DNA of 64,000 nucleotides from CAKVLG01 sp045637805 (GTDB taxonomy: Bacteria > Bacillota > Clostridia > Christensenellales > UBA1242). The notes below the pieces were generated by a model. The model had not been told where the DNA came from, searched no databases, and saw only the letters and a program-made list of their open reading frames with translations. How positions within the stretch are numbered: position 1 is the stretch's first letter; every line of letters starts with the position of its first letter. Made by a program: the position numbers and the translations under genes. The DNA lies in NCBI GenBank assembly GCA_045637805.1, contig JAZUAE010000028.1, forward strand, positions 1 through 64,000, written 5' to 3'. This document shows, one piece after another, positions 25,047 to 33,877 of this stretch.

Positions 25047-27129
25047 ATATGTGAAATCTTTTTGAATTGTATAATGCGTGATAAATAAATGTTTGGATAA
25101 TAGGATAAAGTGAAATAATTGATGGGACAATCCATAACAAATGATTATAATGTTCTTGCGTTAAACTATAAAATCCAAGTTGTAAGTTAACACAATATAC
25201 AAGTATTAATAATTGTACTGAAAGTAGCATTGAAATAATATATGATGCTCTTGGAATAAACCTTGCAATATGTTTTTTGTGTGGGTTAAATATATAAATT
25301 ACTGTATATATTGCCGGAATTAAGAGTGTTATACCCATACCGATTAAGAAATATTTAATATCAAAGTTAAAAATAGATGCGGAATTTTCTAATATTAAAT
25401 ATGTTAAAGCTAAAAAGCAGGTTATAAAGCCAAATGTGATCCATGATTGAATCATTTTAATTTTATTGCTTTGTACGTAATTTTTAGTTTCTTTTGATTC
25501 CTTAACTAAATGAAGGTGAGGTCTAACAGTAAAACCTTCTTCTGAAAGAGAGTTTTTCAAATCAGCATAATCTTTATTTGTGTTTTTATTAAAAGTATCC
25601 GCATTAAACATTTGAATCTTTCTATCTTCTACTGATGATGTATTATCTTTTATATTATCAAGCTGATTTAGCATTTGTTTATATTCTTCATCGGTGTATT
25701 TTGGTGTAAAAGAGTCGTAAGAAGGGGTAGTGGTTGTATTAAATGATGTGTTTTCCGTCGAAGCTGCAATGTTTACAAAATTAGTAGTTTGTAATTCATT
25801 TTGGTTGTCGTCAAATGTGTCGTCTAAAGAATAAGATTCGTAAGTGTTTATGTTGTCTGATTCATTAGTTTCATCATTAGAAAAATTATCAAACATATAT
25901 GTAGAATTTGTTTCAGTCTCGGCTGCATCGTTATTATCGTTTTCTTCTTCAGGGTTTATGTAGATTTCGTCGTAGTTTATGTTTGAATCATCAACATAAA
26001 TGTCGCTTGAATTATTGTTAATTTCATGGCCAACACCTTCATCATCAAATCTTATATAAGATGGGGTAATGGTAGAAAAATCAGGTTTTTCTTCTTCAGG
26101 TTCGTTTTCGATAATGTTTAAATCGCTAATTTCATTAGGTTGATCTTCAGTGCTATCCTCATCTATGCCATCTATTACAATGTTTGGTGCAATATAATTT
26201 TTAATAGGGGATTTAGCTTCTTCGCTTTCAAAATATGTATCCTCAGTATTAAGATAATCGTTAAAGTTGAAAGCTGGTTCGTCAGACTCTTCTTGTACAT
26301 CATTTACAAAAGTAGATTGGGTTACATTATCAAGAGTTTCATAGTTTTCATCAGTGTTTTCATCTATAGGTTGATTAAAATTATCGTCTTCTTCAAAAGA
26401 ATACTTTTTATCAAAGCTGCTAAGTATGTTTTGTGCAGATTCAAGTTCGTCTAAATTTTCTTGAATTGTATCTTCATCTTTTGTATCAAAATGACCAAGC
26501 ATGCTCATTATGTCGTAATTTTCATAGTCTTCATCTTCAGATTCAGTTGTAAACAAGTCTTCTTGTGTTTCATCTGCATTGTTTTCAATTTCTTGGATAG
26601 GGGATTCGATACTTTCACCATTATCTTCGTCTGAAAGAGTTAGTTCTTCGTAAGTTTCATTGTTATCATCTGAATATTTAGACATTTCATCATCAATGTT
26701 TAGTGGGGTAGAAGATTGAGTATCCTCGTCAAAACTTGCTGGCTCAGAAATTATTTCAGGCGCATTTTCTTCAGCAATAATGTTTGACTCTTCCTTTTTT
26801 ACACCATCAGAAATTAAATCGTCGATTATACTGCGAGATTTAATCCATTCTTGTTGATTTTTATTATATTCTTCTTTTCCACTATCGGTAAGTTTGTAAT
26901 AGTGACGTTTACCGCCGATATCACTATCTTCCCAGTACGAAGAAATAAAGCCTTTGTCTTCCAAACGCTTTAAGCAACTGTATAATGTTGGTTGTTTTAA
27001 TTCATACGTGCCATTGCTACGCTCTTCAACTTCTTTACAAATCTCGTATCCATATTTGTCGCCGCTGAAAAGAATTTTTAAGATAATAGTATCAATGTGA
27101 CCACGAATTAAATCACTATCTATTCCCAT
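25045..27129 (-). CDS. PadR-family winged-helix protein with long acidic linker and C-terminal membrane domain
   Basis: 694 aa, far longer than ordinary PadR regulators (about 110-180 aa). Residues 1-105 form a PadR winged helix (GYEICKEV, TLYSCLKRLEDKGFI, GKRHYYKLT). Residues about 110-540 are low-complexity and rich in Glu, Asp, Asn and Thr. Residues about 560-690 contain four predicted transmembrane segments. The architecture suggests a DNA-binding head tethered to the membrane, perhaps sensing the envelope. The target is unknown. RBS AAGGAAG supports the start. Confidence 0.85.
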   Translation of the reverse strand: MGIDSDLIRGHIDTIILKILFSGDKYGYEICKEVEERSNGTYELKQPTLYSCLKRLEDKGFISSYWEDSDIGGKRHYYKLTDSGKEEYNKNQQEWIKSRSIIDDLISDGVKKEESNIIAEENAPEIISEPASFDEDTQSSTPLNIDDEMSKYSDDNNETYEELTLSDEDNGESIESPIQEIENNADETQEDLFTTESEDEDYENYDIMSMLGHFDTKDEDTIQENLDELESAQNILSSFDKKYSFEEDDNFNQPIDENTDENYETLDNVTQSTFVNDVQEESDEPAFNFNDYLNTEDTYFESEEAKSPIKNYIAPNIVIDGIDEDSTEDQPNEISDLNIIENEPEEEKPDFSTITPSYIRFDDEGVGHEINNNSSDIYVDDSNINYDEIYINPEEENDNNDAAETETNSTYMFDNFSNDETNESDNINTYESYSLDDTFDDNQNELQTTNFVNIAASTENTSFNTTTTPSYDSFTPKYTDEEYKQMLNQLDNIKDNTSSVEDRKIQMFNADTFNKNTNKDYADLKNSLSEEGFTVRPHLHLVKESKETKNYVQSNKIKMIQSWITFGFITCFLALTYLILENSASIFNFDIKYFLIGMGITLLIPAIYTVIYIFNPHKKHIARFIPRASYIISMLLSVQLLILVYCVNLQLGFYSLTQEHYNHLLWIVPSIISLYPIIQTFIYHALYNSKRFHI

Positions 27130-27288
27130 ACCTACAATCTTCCTTATAAGTTTATATATATAATATAAGTTAATTTATGGCTATAAGTCAATTATTTTGG
27201 CACTATTCACAAGTTTTTCCCTTTACTTTTGTGACAAATTACAATTTAATAGGGCAAAATGTTTTTAAAATTTTAATTTATATCTGGT

Positions 27289-27318
27289 TTGAAATTGTTT
27301 AGAATTAGTATATATTAT
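27289..27318 (+). promoter_or_regulatory. Promoter of the YgjP-like gene
   Basis: TTGAAA (27289-27294), 18 bases, TATTAT (27313-27318), or an overlapping TATATT at 27311-27316. The ATG at 27324 is 5-7 bases downstream without an RBS, implying a leaderless mRNA. Confidence 0.6.
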
Positions 27319-27323
27319 TGTGT

Positions 27324-27998
27324 ATGATAATGCCGGATTTAATTCAAAGAGAGAATAGAAAAACCTTAGTTCTTACAATCATGAAAGATGGTAGGGTTGT
27401 TGTTAAAGCGCCAAATAAAATGTCAAAAGATTTAATTGATAAATTTGTAGTTGAGAAACAAAAATGGATTGAGTCGAAATTGTTTCTTATCAGAAATACT
27501 TATGAAGAGTTTGAAGATTGCATAAATTATAAAAAAATTCTACTCTATGGCGAAAAGTATGAAATTTGTGTTGGTAATACAAAGAGGGTTGTTTGCGATA
27601 CAAAACATAAAAAACTCATATTACCAAAATGTGGTTCAATTCAAAATGCATTGATCAAGATTAAACAATGGTATAAGGTTAACGCTAAGAATATTTTAGT
27701 AAGTAGGGTAAGTCATATTTCAAAACTAATTAAGATAACTTGCAATGATATAAAAATAAGCAATGCGAAGAGCAAGTGGGGTGCGTGTAACTCAAAAAAG
27801 AATATAAGTCTAAACTGGAGAATTGTAATGCTTCCACCTGAGATTATAGATTATGTAATTATTCATGAATTATCTCACATTAAGGAAATGAATCATTCGC
27901 AAAAATTTTGGAATACGATTGCCATGTTCCTGCCAAGCTATCCGGTCTTGCGTAAAAGACTAAAAAAATATAGCTTTGCCCTAGAGTTATACAGATAA
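27324..27998 (+). CDS. YgjP-like metal-dependent hydrolase (DUF45/SprT-like fold)
   Basis: 224 aa from ATG 27324. The zinc-metallopeptidase-like motif HELSH is at about 181-185, with a third His in NHSQKFW. SKWGACNS and LNWRIVMLP are hallmarks of the DUF45 (COG1451) family. The physiological substrate is not established. Two other in-frame starts (TTG 27318, ATG 27330) are possible. I chose 27324 because it fits the promoter spacing of other leaderless genes here. Confidence 0.87.
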   Translation: MIMPDLIQRENRKTLVLTIMKDGRVVVKAPNKMSKDLIDKFVVEKQKWIESKLFLIRNTYEEFEDCINYKKILLYGEKYEICVGNTKRVVCDTKHKKLILPKCGSIQNALIKIKQWYKVNAKNILVSRVSHISKLIKITCNDIKISNAKSKWGACNSKKNISLNWRIVMLPPEIIDYVIIHELSHIKEMNHSQKFWNTIAMFLPSYPVLRKRLKKYSFALELYR

Positions 27999-28014
27999 GA
28001 TTTAGAGGGGAGAA

Positions 28015-28047
28015 GGGTGTTTTGTCAAACAAAGCACCCGTTTTTAT
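28015..28047 (+). terminator. Terminator of the YgjP-like gene
   Basis: GGGTGTTTTG (28015-28024) / CAAAGCACCC (28030-28039), loop TCAAA, with one wobble pair, then GTTTTT. Confidence 0.85.
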
Positions 28048-28775
28048 TTGCAAGTTTTTAACTTAGATGTTAACACTTTATTTATTATCTATTCGCAAAA
28101 GACAGCTTTTGCGAAAGGATAGTGGGTAAAATCGGGGTAAATTAGGGAGTTTTTAACATTTGTGTTTTGGTTAGATTTTATCAATGTTTAGTAGTTTTAT
28201 AGCTTACTTATAAGACTTTTGATAAATATCCGCGTTATAAATTAAAAAATTTTATAGCAATTTCAATTTAATTTTTTTGTAATGAAAATTAATGAAGCTA
28301 TTATGTGTGATAAAATTCAAAGTTGATTTAAACACAATCTATACAGAATCTTTATTAAATTTATTGTTAAAATGTTCTATTAGTTGTCAAAACTTGTTTT
28401 AAAATTAAGCACTCAATTTAGGCGCGCTTACAATTTGTGTGATTGCAATCCTTGTTTTTTATTGTCAAAGTTTTGTCAGAATGCGTTAAAATCTAAATAT
28501 ACTTTTACTTACTATTAAAACGTCCTAAGAGGAGACATTATTTAAATTATCTAGGATAAATTTGTTCATAATTTATAAAAACTCACACTGAACGATTGTT
28601 TTATCCTATTATAAGCATGTATAATACATTAAGATAATATAAGTTATGAATATATAACTATAATTTTTTAAGTAAATAGATTGTGAAGTTTTAACAAATT
28701 TGATTATTTATAAAAATATGTGGTCTATATGGATCAGGCTTATAAAATTTCAAGAAAATTTAAAATTATTGTAAA
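28048..28775. other. Long AT-rich intergenic region without a gene
   Basis: About 730 bases with no ORF worth reporting, no tRNA and no clear DnaA-box cluster. Apart from the perfect inverted repeat at 28092-28115, I see only AT-rich sequence. It lies where gene orientation switches from mainly plus to mainly minus. It may be an eroded gene region or hold an unrecognised site or small RNA. Confidence 0.6.
28092..28115. repeat. Perfect 10-bp inverted repeat in the intergenic region
   Basis: TTCGCAAAAG (28092-28101) / CTTTTGCGAA (28106-28115) with loop ACAG. It is not followed by a T tract on either strand, so it is not a standard terminator. It could be a protein-binding palindrome or an RNA hairpin. 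Confidence 0.75.
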
Positions 28776-28808
28776 ATAAAAAACCACTAAAAATTTGAGT
28801 GGTTTTGT
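28776..28808 (-). terminator. Terminator of the two-gene unknown operon
   Basis: On the minus strand, AAAACCACT pairs with AGTGGTTTT across a 9-base AT loop, followed by TTATTTT. A weaker T tract exists on the plus side. Confidence 0.8.
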
Positions 28809-28827
28809 TTAATCGTCTGACATAATA

Positions 28828-29673
28828 CTATAATAAAACAGGATCGTTTTTATCTAGCAATGATATTTGGTTTAAATTTTCACTATCACCCTTTGCTTTA
28901 AAGTTTATTTTCTTTCTAAATGCAATATCTTCACAGCCTAATTCTTTAAAATTATGATTATATAATTTACTAATATAATTTTCTAATCCAAACAGAACTG
29001 TGTAACCATAGGCTTTGTTTGCAACGCATTTTATAGAATTGTTAGGAGTTTTGATCGAACTACTTGTAAAACTTGTTACAAAATCGTCTGTACTTACACC
29101 TATTGATAATGCAGTTTTTCCAACACCCATTGTGCCATATTCGAAATTAGTTGTGATAAATTTGTTTAAGTATGGATCAAATTCTGTTATTGATGCATTT
29201 ATAGAGTTGTTAATATTTTTGAGTATTTGATTTATTGAAAGGTTTTTGCTAATAATATATTTTGAATCGCCAAATTGAACTTTATGCTCATTTGGGATCT
29301 TGTTATATACTTGCAATTCATCAGGATTATCGTCATAAATTTCAAGGTATTGTTTGAAATCAATGTCTTTTTTATAAAAGTCGCATATTGTGTCAATATT
29401 GACTTTCAAGTCGTAAGAATCCATTTTTAATACAAAATTAACCCTATCTTTATCTATGAATATATTACCATGTGACTCATTCATTTTGTCAATTAACTCA
29501 ATATGTCTATTGTCATTAAACATCGGTACATATTGATAGCTTAAAACATGAATTGACTCATTGTATTTTTCAATTAGGTTTAAGATACTTTCAATTTCAG
29601 TATATAAATATCCTTCGTGTAAACTTCCCCTAATTTGATTTTTTGCGTTTTCTAAAAATTCTTTTCTTTCCAT
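28828..29673 (-). CDS. Unknown protein, paralogue-like to its neighbour
   Basis: 281 aa, probably cytoplasmic, with no signal peptide. The N-terminus (FLENAKNQIRGSLHEGYLYTEI) aligns by eye with that of the upstream gene (FLQMVKSNIKNSYNEQFLYD), so the two may be divergent paralogues. Residues 180-187 (GTMGVGKT) match the Walker A pattern formally, but no Walker B or ATPase context is visible. RBS GAGGAAA precedes the ATG. It lies 9 bases after the upstream gene in one operon. I recognise no family. Confidence 0.7.
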   Translation of the reverse strand: MERKEFLENAKNQIRGSLHEGYLYTEIESILNLIEKYNESIHVLSYQYVPMFNDNRHIELIDKMNESHGNIFIDKDRVNFVLKMDSYDLKVNIDTICDFYKKDIDFKQYLEIYDDNPDELQVYNKIPNEHKVQFGDSKYIISKNLSINQILKNINNSINASITEFDPYLNKFITTNFEYGTMGVGKTALSIGVSTDDFVTSFTSSSIKTPNNSIKCVANKAYGYTVLFGLENYISKLYNHNFKELGCEDIAFRKKINFKAKGDSENLNQISLLDKNDPVLL

Positions 29674-29682
29674 AATTTCCTC

Positions 29683-30471
29683 TTAATACTGTACTTTTTC
29701 TTCGTTATCGGATTTTATTTCTTCAGAGTTTAATCCATTTTTAATAAAATCTTCTACATTAAATACTATTTTACCATTAACAACTTTCATTTTTGTCATA
29801 GGAATAGCTTTTTCTATGTCTGTTTCGGGGATAACTTTAGTAAAAATTGATTCTTTGCCGTCGCTTGTAAGTGTTCTGAAAGTTTTTTTATGATTATATT
29901 CATCGTCATATTTATAACAGATCGCTTCATAAATATCTTCATCAGGTTGATTCTTTGCAATGTTGTAGTTAAATACGCTTGCATTAACCTTTTCTAAGTA
30001 ACCATGTGCAAAAACATCACAAGCTTCAACTTGATGCGATGCAAAATAATAATCTTCATCAACATAGAAAATAATACCATTATTGTGATAAAAATTATTC
30101 GCAATCTCTTGCATTAACTCTTCATCGTTTTTATCAATAGGTTGAAGATCTTTATATGTGATTGTTCTAAAGTATTTGTCCTCTTTTAAACTTTTTTTTA
30201 TATGATATGTGAAATAACATTTGTTATTGTTAAAAAAAGTATTAAATGAATCCTTTGTAATAAAAGATCTGCCTACAAGATTATTGTTTGTATCTGTAAT
30301 TTTAAAAAATCTATTATCATCATAACTTTCTGCTACAGAAATGTTATAGTTTAAATCATCTAGCACATCAACCAAGTTTAAAGCGTGGTCATACAAAAAT
30401 TGCTCGTTATAGCTATTTTTTATGTTAGATTTAACCATTTGTAAGAAATTTTGTTTTTCAAGTTGCTTCAT
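29683..30471 (-). CDS. Unknown protein, first gene of a two-gene operon
   Basis: 262 aa from the ATG at 30471 (MKQLEKQNF), preceded by GGAGG at ideal distance. An in-frame ATG at 30483 lies upstream of that RBS and is unlikely. The protein is acidic and rich in Asn, Asp, Lys and Tyr, with no membrane segment and no motif I recognise. Its N-terminal 40 residues resemble those of the downstream protein. Promoter at 30493-30521. Confidence 0.72.
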   Translation of the reverse strand: MKQLEKQNFLQMVKSNIKNSYNEQFLYDHALNLVDVLDDLNYNISVAESYDDNRFFKITDTNNNLVGRSFITKDSFNTFFNNNKCYFTYHIKKSLKEDKYFRTITYKDLQPIDKNDEELMQEIANNFYHNNGIIFYVDEDYYFASHQVEACDVFAHGYLEKVNASVFNYNIAKNQPDEDIYEAICYKYDDEYNHKKTFRTLTSDGKESIFTKVIPETDIEKAIPMTKMKVVNGKIVFNVEDFIKNGLNSEEIKSDNEEKVQY

Positions 30472-30492
30472 ATCAACCTCCATACTGTATCT

Positions 30493-30521
30493 ATTATATC
30501 ATTGCAGGAATGATTATTCAA
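30493..30521 (-). promoter_or_regulatory. Promoter of the two-gene unknown operon
   Basis: Minus strand TTGAAT (30516-30521), 17 bases, TATAAT (30493-30498), about 22 bases before the ATG at 30471. Confidence 0.75.
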
Positions 30522-30532
30522 TATATAGTTAT

Positions 30533-30556
30533 AAAAAAGAGCCAAGTTTTTGGCTC
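30533..30556 (-). terminator. Terminator of serS
   Basis: Stem GAGCCAA (30539-30545) / TTGGCTC (30550-30556), loop of 4, with a six-T run on the minus strand. Confidence 0.88.
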
Positions 30557-30562
30557 TTTTGT

Positions 30563-31846
30563 TTATTTCTTTGGTAAAATTTTTTCTTGACCGCCCATGT
30601 ATTTTCTGAGTACTTCAGGGATTGTTACTGAGCCGTCAGCGTTTTGGTATTGCTCCAAAATTGCTGGAAAAATACGAGTAGTTGCAAGGCCTGACGCGTT
30701 AAGTGTGTGAGCAAATTCAGTTTTTCCTGTTTTGCTATCACGATATTTAATTTGAGCACGTCTTGCTTGGAAGTCACGAGCGTTAGACGCTGAGCTAACT
30801 TCTTTATATATGCCCATTGATGGAATCCATACTTCAATGTCATAAGTTCTACACATACTGTCACTGCAGTCACCAGCAGCAAGTTTTGAAAGTTGGAAAT
30901 GAAGTCCAAGTTTTTCAACTAAAGTTTTAGCCTTGTTTACGAGTTCGTCAAAAGCTGCATCACTTTGCTCAGCTGTTGTTACTTGAACCATTTCAACTTT
31001 GTTGAATTGATGGCCACGGATCATGCCACGCTCTTCTGATCTATATGAGCCAGCTTCGCGTCTATAGCATGGAGTGTATCCAGCAAACTTACGTGGTAAA
31101 TCTTTTTCACTTAAGATTTCTCCTCTAAAGTAGTTAACGAGCGCCGTTTCGGCTGTTGGAAGTAAGAATTTGCTGTCACAGCCTTGCTTATCAATCCAGT
31201 ATACATCGTCTTCAAATTTTGGGAATTGACCAGCACCAAGACCGCAGTCATAATTTAACATGTGTGGTAAGAGCATGAACTCGTAACCATCTTTAATATG
31301 TTCGTCGATAAAGAAGTTTAAAAGTGCCCATTCAAGTCTAGCGCCGTCGCCAGTGTAAATCCAGGCACCGTTACCTGCAAGTTTTGCACCTCTCTCATAA
31401 TCGATCACTCCAAGATTTTTAGCCAAGTCTACGTGATTTTTTGGTGTAAAATTAAATGTAGGTTTTGTGCCATAAGTGTAAATAGGTTCATTGTTTTCTT
31501 TTCCACCCTCTTTTAAGTCGGCATCTGGAAGGTTTGGTAAACGTAAAAGAAAATCATTGATTTTATCAACAACAACAGCGAGTTCTTTATCTTTTGCTGC
31601 AATTGTTTCGCCAAGAGCTTTCATTTCTGATAGCACGGACGATACATCTTTACCTTCTTTCTTAAGCTTTGGTACAAGTGCGCTTACACGATTTCTTTCA
31701 GCTTTTAAGTCTTCGACTACTTGTTGTTTAGCTTTTCTGTCTTTGTCCCATGCGAGAAGCTCAGTAAAATCTATTGTTTTACCGCGTTTAGCATATAATG
31801 CTACTAGCTCGTCAGGATTGTTTCTAATTCTGTCTAATGCTATCAT
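30563..31846 (-). CDS. serS: Seryl-tRNA synthetase
   Basis: 427 aa class II synthetase that charges tRNA-Ser. An N-terminal coiled-coil arm (about residues 25-100) is followed by class II motifs, with RREAGSYRSEERGMIRGHQFNKVEM in motif 2 and EVSSASNARDFQARRAQIKYR in the catalytic core. AAAGGAGAT precedes the ATG. No T-box leader is present upstream, only a short leader from a strong promoter. Confidence 0.97.
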   Translation of the reverse strand: MIALDRIRNNPDELVALYAKRGKTIDFTELLAWDKDRKAKQQVVEDLKAERNRVSALVPKLKKEGKDVSSVLSEMKALGETIAAKDKELAVVVDKINDFLLRLPNLPDADLKEGGKENNEPIYTYGTKPTFNFTPKNHVDLAKNLGVIDYERGAKLAGNGAWIYTGDGARLEWALLNFFIDEHIKDGYEFMLLPHMLNYDCGLGAGQFPKFEDDVYWIDKQGCDSKFLLPTAETALVNYFRGEILSEKDLPRKFAGYTPCYRREAGSYRSEERGMIRGHQFNKVEMVQVTTAEQSDAAFDELVNKAKTLVEKLGLHFQLSKLAAGDCSDSMCRTYDIEVWIPSMGIYKEVSSASNARDFQARRAQIKYRDSKTGKTEFAHTLNASGLATTRIFPAILEQYQNADGSVTIPEVLRKYMGGQEKILPKK

Positions 31847-31876
31847 AATCTATCTCCTTTTATAATTAATGAATTT

Positions 31877-31906
31877 ATTATAAAACTACTTACTAGTGTT
31901 TGTCAA
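31877..31906 (-). promoter_or_regulatory. serS: serS promoter
   Basis: Minus strand TTGACA (31901-31906), 18 bases, TATAAT (31877-31882). Divergent from the recombinase promoter. Confidence 0.8.
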
Positions 31907-31951
31907 CTTATGATTAATATCTTTTAAATAAAAAAACTATTCGTAAAATGC

Positions 31952-31980
31952 TTGCAAATTGTTTGGAAAAGTTGCATAAT
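31952..31980 (+). promoter_or_regulatory. Promoter of the tyrosine recombinase gene
   Basis: TTGCAA (31952-31957), 17 bases, CATAAT (31975-31980), and the ATG exactly 6 bases later, with no RBS. Confidence 0.6.
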
Positions 31981-31986
31981 GTTGGT

Positions 31987-33033
31987 ATGAAAACACAAGA
32001 TTATTTTAGTGAACGTGCACAAAAATGCACAAAGAAAATTCGTGAAATTTTAAAAGAACTGCCTGATTTTTGTTATGATTTTTTTACTGGTATCGAAAAT
32101 CAGACAAGTCCTTTAACTCGTCTCAATTATGCGTATGACTTACGTATATTTTTTAATTACCTATTCAATGAGACAAATCTCTTAGAAGGTAAAAATATTT
32201 ATAATCTTGAGATTAGCGATTTAAACAAAATTCGTGCTACACACATTGAACGATTTATTAGTTATATATCCTCTTATGGCGATGAAAATGGCGAGAAAGT
32301 AAAAGTTAATACTGAACGCGGCAAAGCTAGAAAACTTGCCACTGTGCGCTCATTCTTTAAATATTTTTACAATAAGGATTTACTTGCTAGTAATGTTGCT
32401 ACTAAGGTTGTAACTCCTAAACTTCATGATAAGAGCATTATTCGCTTAGAAAGTGATGAGGTTGCAAAATTTCTAAATGAAGCTGAATGCGGCTTTGACC
32501 TGACCGGACACGCAAAAAGTTATCATAAACATACAAGAACGCGTGATCTTGCAATGTTAACACTTATGCTTGGTACTGGTATTCGTGTATCTGAATGTGT
32601 TGGATTAAACGTTGAAGATGTTGATCTTAAGGCTAACAGTTTTAAAGTTACACGTAAAGGTGGAAATCAAGTAGTGCTTTACTTCTCTGATGAGGTAAAA
32701 ATTGCTCTTGTCGACTGGCTAGAAGAGCGTGCAAGAAACCCTATGCTTGAAAGTGAAAAAGCTCTATTTGTATCTCTTCAAAACCGCAGAATTGGCGTAA
32801 GAGCTGTTGAGATTTTAGTTAAAAAATATGCTAAACTTATTTCCCCACTTAAAAAAATAACTCCTCACAAACTACGAAGTACGTATGGTACGGCCTTGTA
32901 TCGCGCAACCGGAGATATTTATATAGTAGCTGATGTTCTTGGACATAAAGATGTTAATACAACTAAAAAACATTATGCCGCAATTAGTGAAGATATGCGA
33001 AAACAGTCTGCAGATAAGGTTAAACTTCGTTAA
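31987..33033 (+). CDS. Xer-type tyrosine recombinase
   Basis: 348 aa. The N-terminal SAM-like core-binding domain (about 35-135) precedes a catalytic domain with Arg200 (GTGIRVSE), Lys224, His294-x-x-Arg297 (HKLR), His320 (LGHKD) and nucleophile Tyr330 (KKHYAAI). Such enzymes resolve chromosome dimers at dif or integrate elements. No attachment repeats or phage genes are nearby, so a housekeeping Xer is favoured. I chose ATG 31987 rather than 31948, since the longer version would span its own promoter. The 3' end overlaps the dipeptidase gene by 14 bases. Confidence 0.88.
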   Translation: MKTQDYFSERAQKCTKKIREILKELPDFCYDFFTGIENQTSPLTRLNYAYDLRIFFNYLFNETNLLEGKNIYNLEISDLNKIRATHIERFISYISSYGDENGEKVKVNTERGKARKLATVRSFFKYFYNKDLLASNVATKVVTPKLHDKSIIRLESDEVAKFLNEAECGFDLTGHAKSYHKHTRTRDLAMLTLMLGTGIRVSECVGLNVEDVDLKANSFKVTRKGGNQVVLYFSDEVKIALVDWLEERARNPMLESEKALFVSLQNRRIGVRAVEILVKKYAKLISPLKKITPHKLRSTYGTALYRATGDIYIVADVLGHKDVNTTKKHYAAISEDMRKQSADKVKLR

Positions 33034-33829
33034 AGAAATTTTCAGCGTTTTTATAAAATATTTTGGCTATGGTTTTGTCACTATAGCCATTTTTTGTTAG
33101 TAAAATTTCAACTTTTTTTAAATCCGAATACCTTTTTATCCCTTTTGGTAATTTTTTTGTTCCATAAAAATCTGTTCCTATTGCTAGGTTGTTGTCGCCG
33201 TATTTATCAAGAAAATACTCTATATGATTGGCATAGTCCTCTATTGTAACTTTTTTATATGGGGATAAAAAATCATCGCAAAGACATAATCCTATTAATC
33301 CCCCGCGTTCAACTATTATTTTTATTTGGTAATCTTTTAGGTTGCGTTTATGGTCAAAAACACCCGAAAATGCCGTATGTGAACAAATTATCTTATTTGA
33401 TGTGTTTGCCACTCCTATAAATGATTTTTCGTTCAAATGAGCTGTATCTATTACAATTTTATCAGAATTTAATTTATCTATTATATGTTTGCCTAATTTT
33501 GTTAGTTCTCCGTTAGAGTATGCGCCACCGGCAAGCATATTTTCATCATTCCAGGTAAGACCTATGTAGACAGGCTTTGTATCGATGACCTTTTGATAAT
33601 TTTCGGCGTTTACAAAACCAAAATCTTCAATTGCAAAATATAAATTATTGTGTTTTTCTTTTAAACTCATCGCCCTTTGCATTTGTTTTTCAATTTGCCC
33701 ATTGGTTAGGTTGGTTGTCCAAAGAGCCATAATTGTATCTCTTTCTTTTTCTTTTAAAAGGTACTTGTCTTGCTTGCCATTATTATGTAATGCAGTTAAA
33801 AAATCATTATGAAGATCAAATATTTTCAT
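33020..33829 (-). CDS. Membrane dipeptidase-like peptidase (family M19)
   Basis: 269 aa, shorter than typical M19 enzymes (about 310-400). Metal ligands fit: DLHND at the N-terminus (His7, Asp9), IDTAHLNEKSF, ICSHTAFSG and IGTDFYG near the C-terminus. The family hydrolyses dipeptides, including D-amino acid forms. No signal peptide is seen, so it is probably cytoplasmic. No RBS is evident, and the start lies just after the rny terminator. Confidence 0.85.
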   Translation of the reverse strand: MKIFDLHNDFLTALHNNGKQDKYLLKEKERDTIMALWTTNLTNGQIEKQMQRAMSLKEKHNNLYFAIEDFGFVNAENYQKVIDTKPVYIGLTWNDENMLAGGAYSNGELTKLGKHIIDKLNSDKIVIDTAHLNEKSFIGVANTSNKIICSHTAFSGVFDHKRNLKDYQIKIIVERGGLIGLCLCDDFLSPYKKVTIEDYANHIEYFLDKYGDNNLAIGTDFYGTKKLPKGIKRYSDLKKVEILLTKNGYSDKTIAKIFYKNAENFFNEV

Positions 33830-33843
33830 AATAAAAGATATGA

Positions 33844-33869
33844 AAAAAGGTTAAGCTATATGCCTAACC
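33844..33869 (-). terminator. Terminator of rny
   Basis: GGTTAAGC (33849-33856) / GCCTAACC (33862-33869), loop of 5, with a T tract on the minus strand. Confidence 0.82.
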
Positions 33870-33877
33870 TTTCATTT

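Noticed and set aside
27148..27176. dif-like sequence upstream of the padR-like gene
   Set aside because: The ends resemble ACTT...AAACT, but the site is about 6 bases too short and is simple TA-rich promoter sequence.
29110..29140. Walker A-like GTMGVGKT in the 28828-29673 protein
   Set aside because: Only the short pattern matches. There is no Walker B, no surrounding beta-strand context, and the paralogue lacks it.
31948..31986. N-terminal extension of the Xer recombinase
   Set aside because: The added 13 codons contain the -35 and -10 boxes of a good promoter and have no RBS.
31987..33033. Tyrosine recombinase as integrase of a mobile element
   Set aside because: No flanking direct repeats, tRNA target, excisionase or phage-like genes nearby; neighbours are housekeeping genes.
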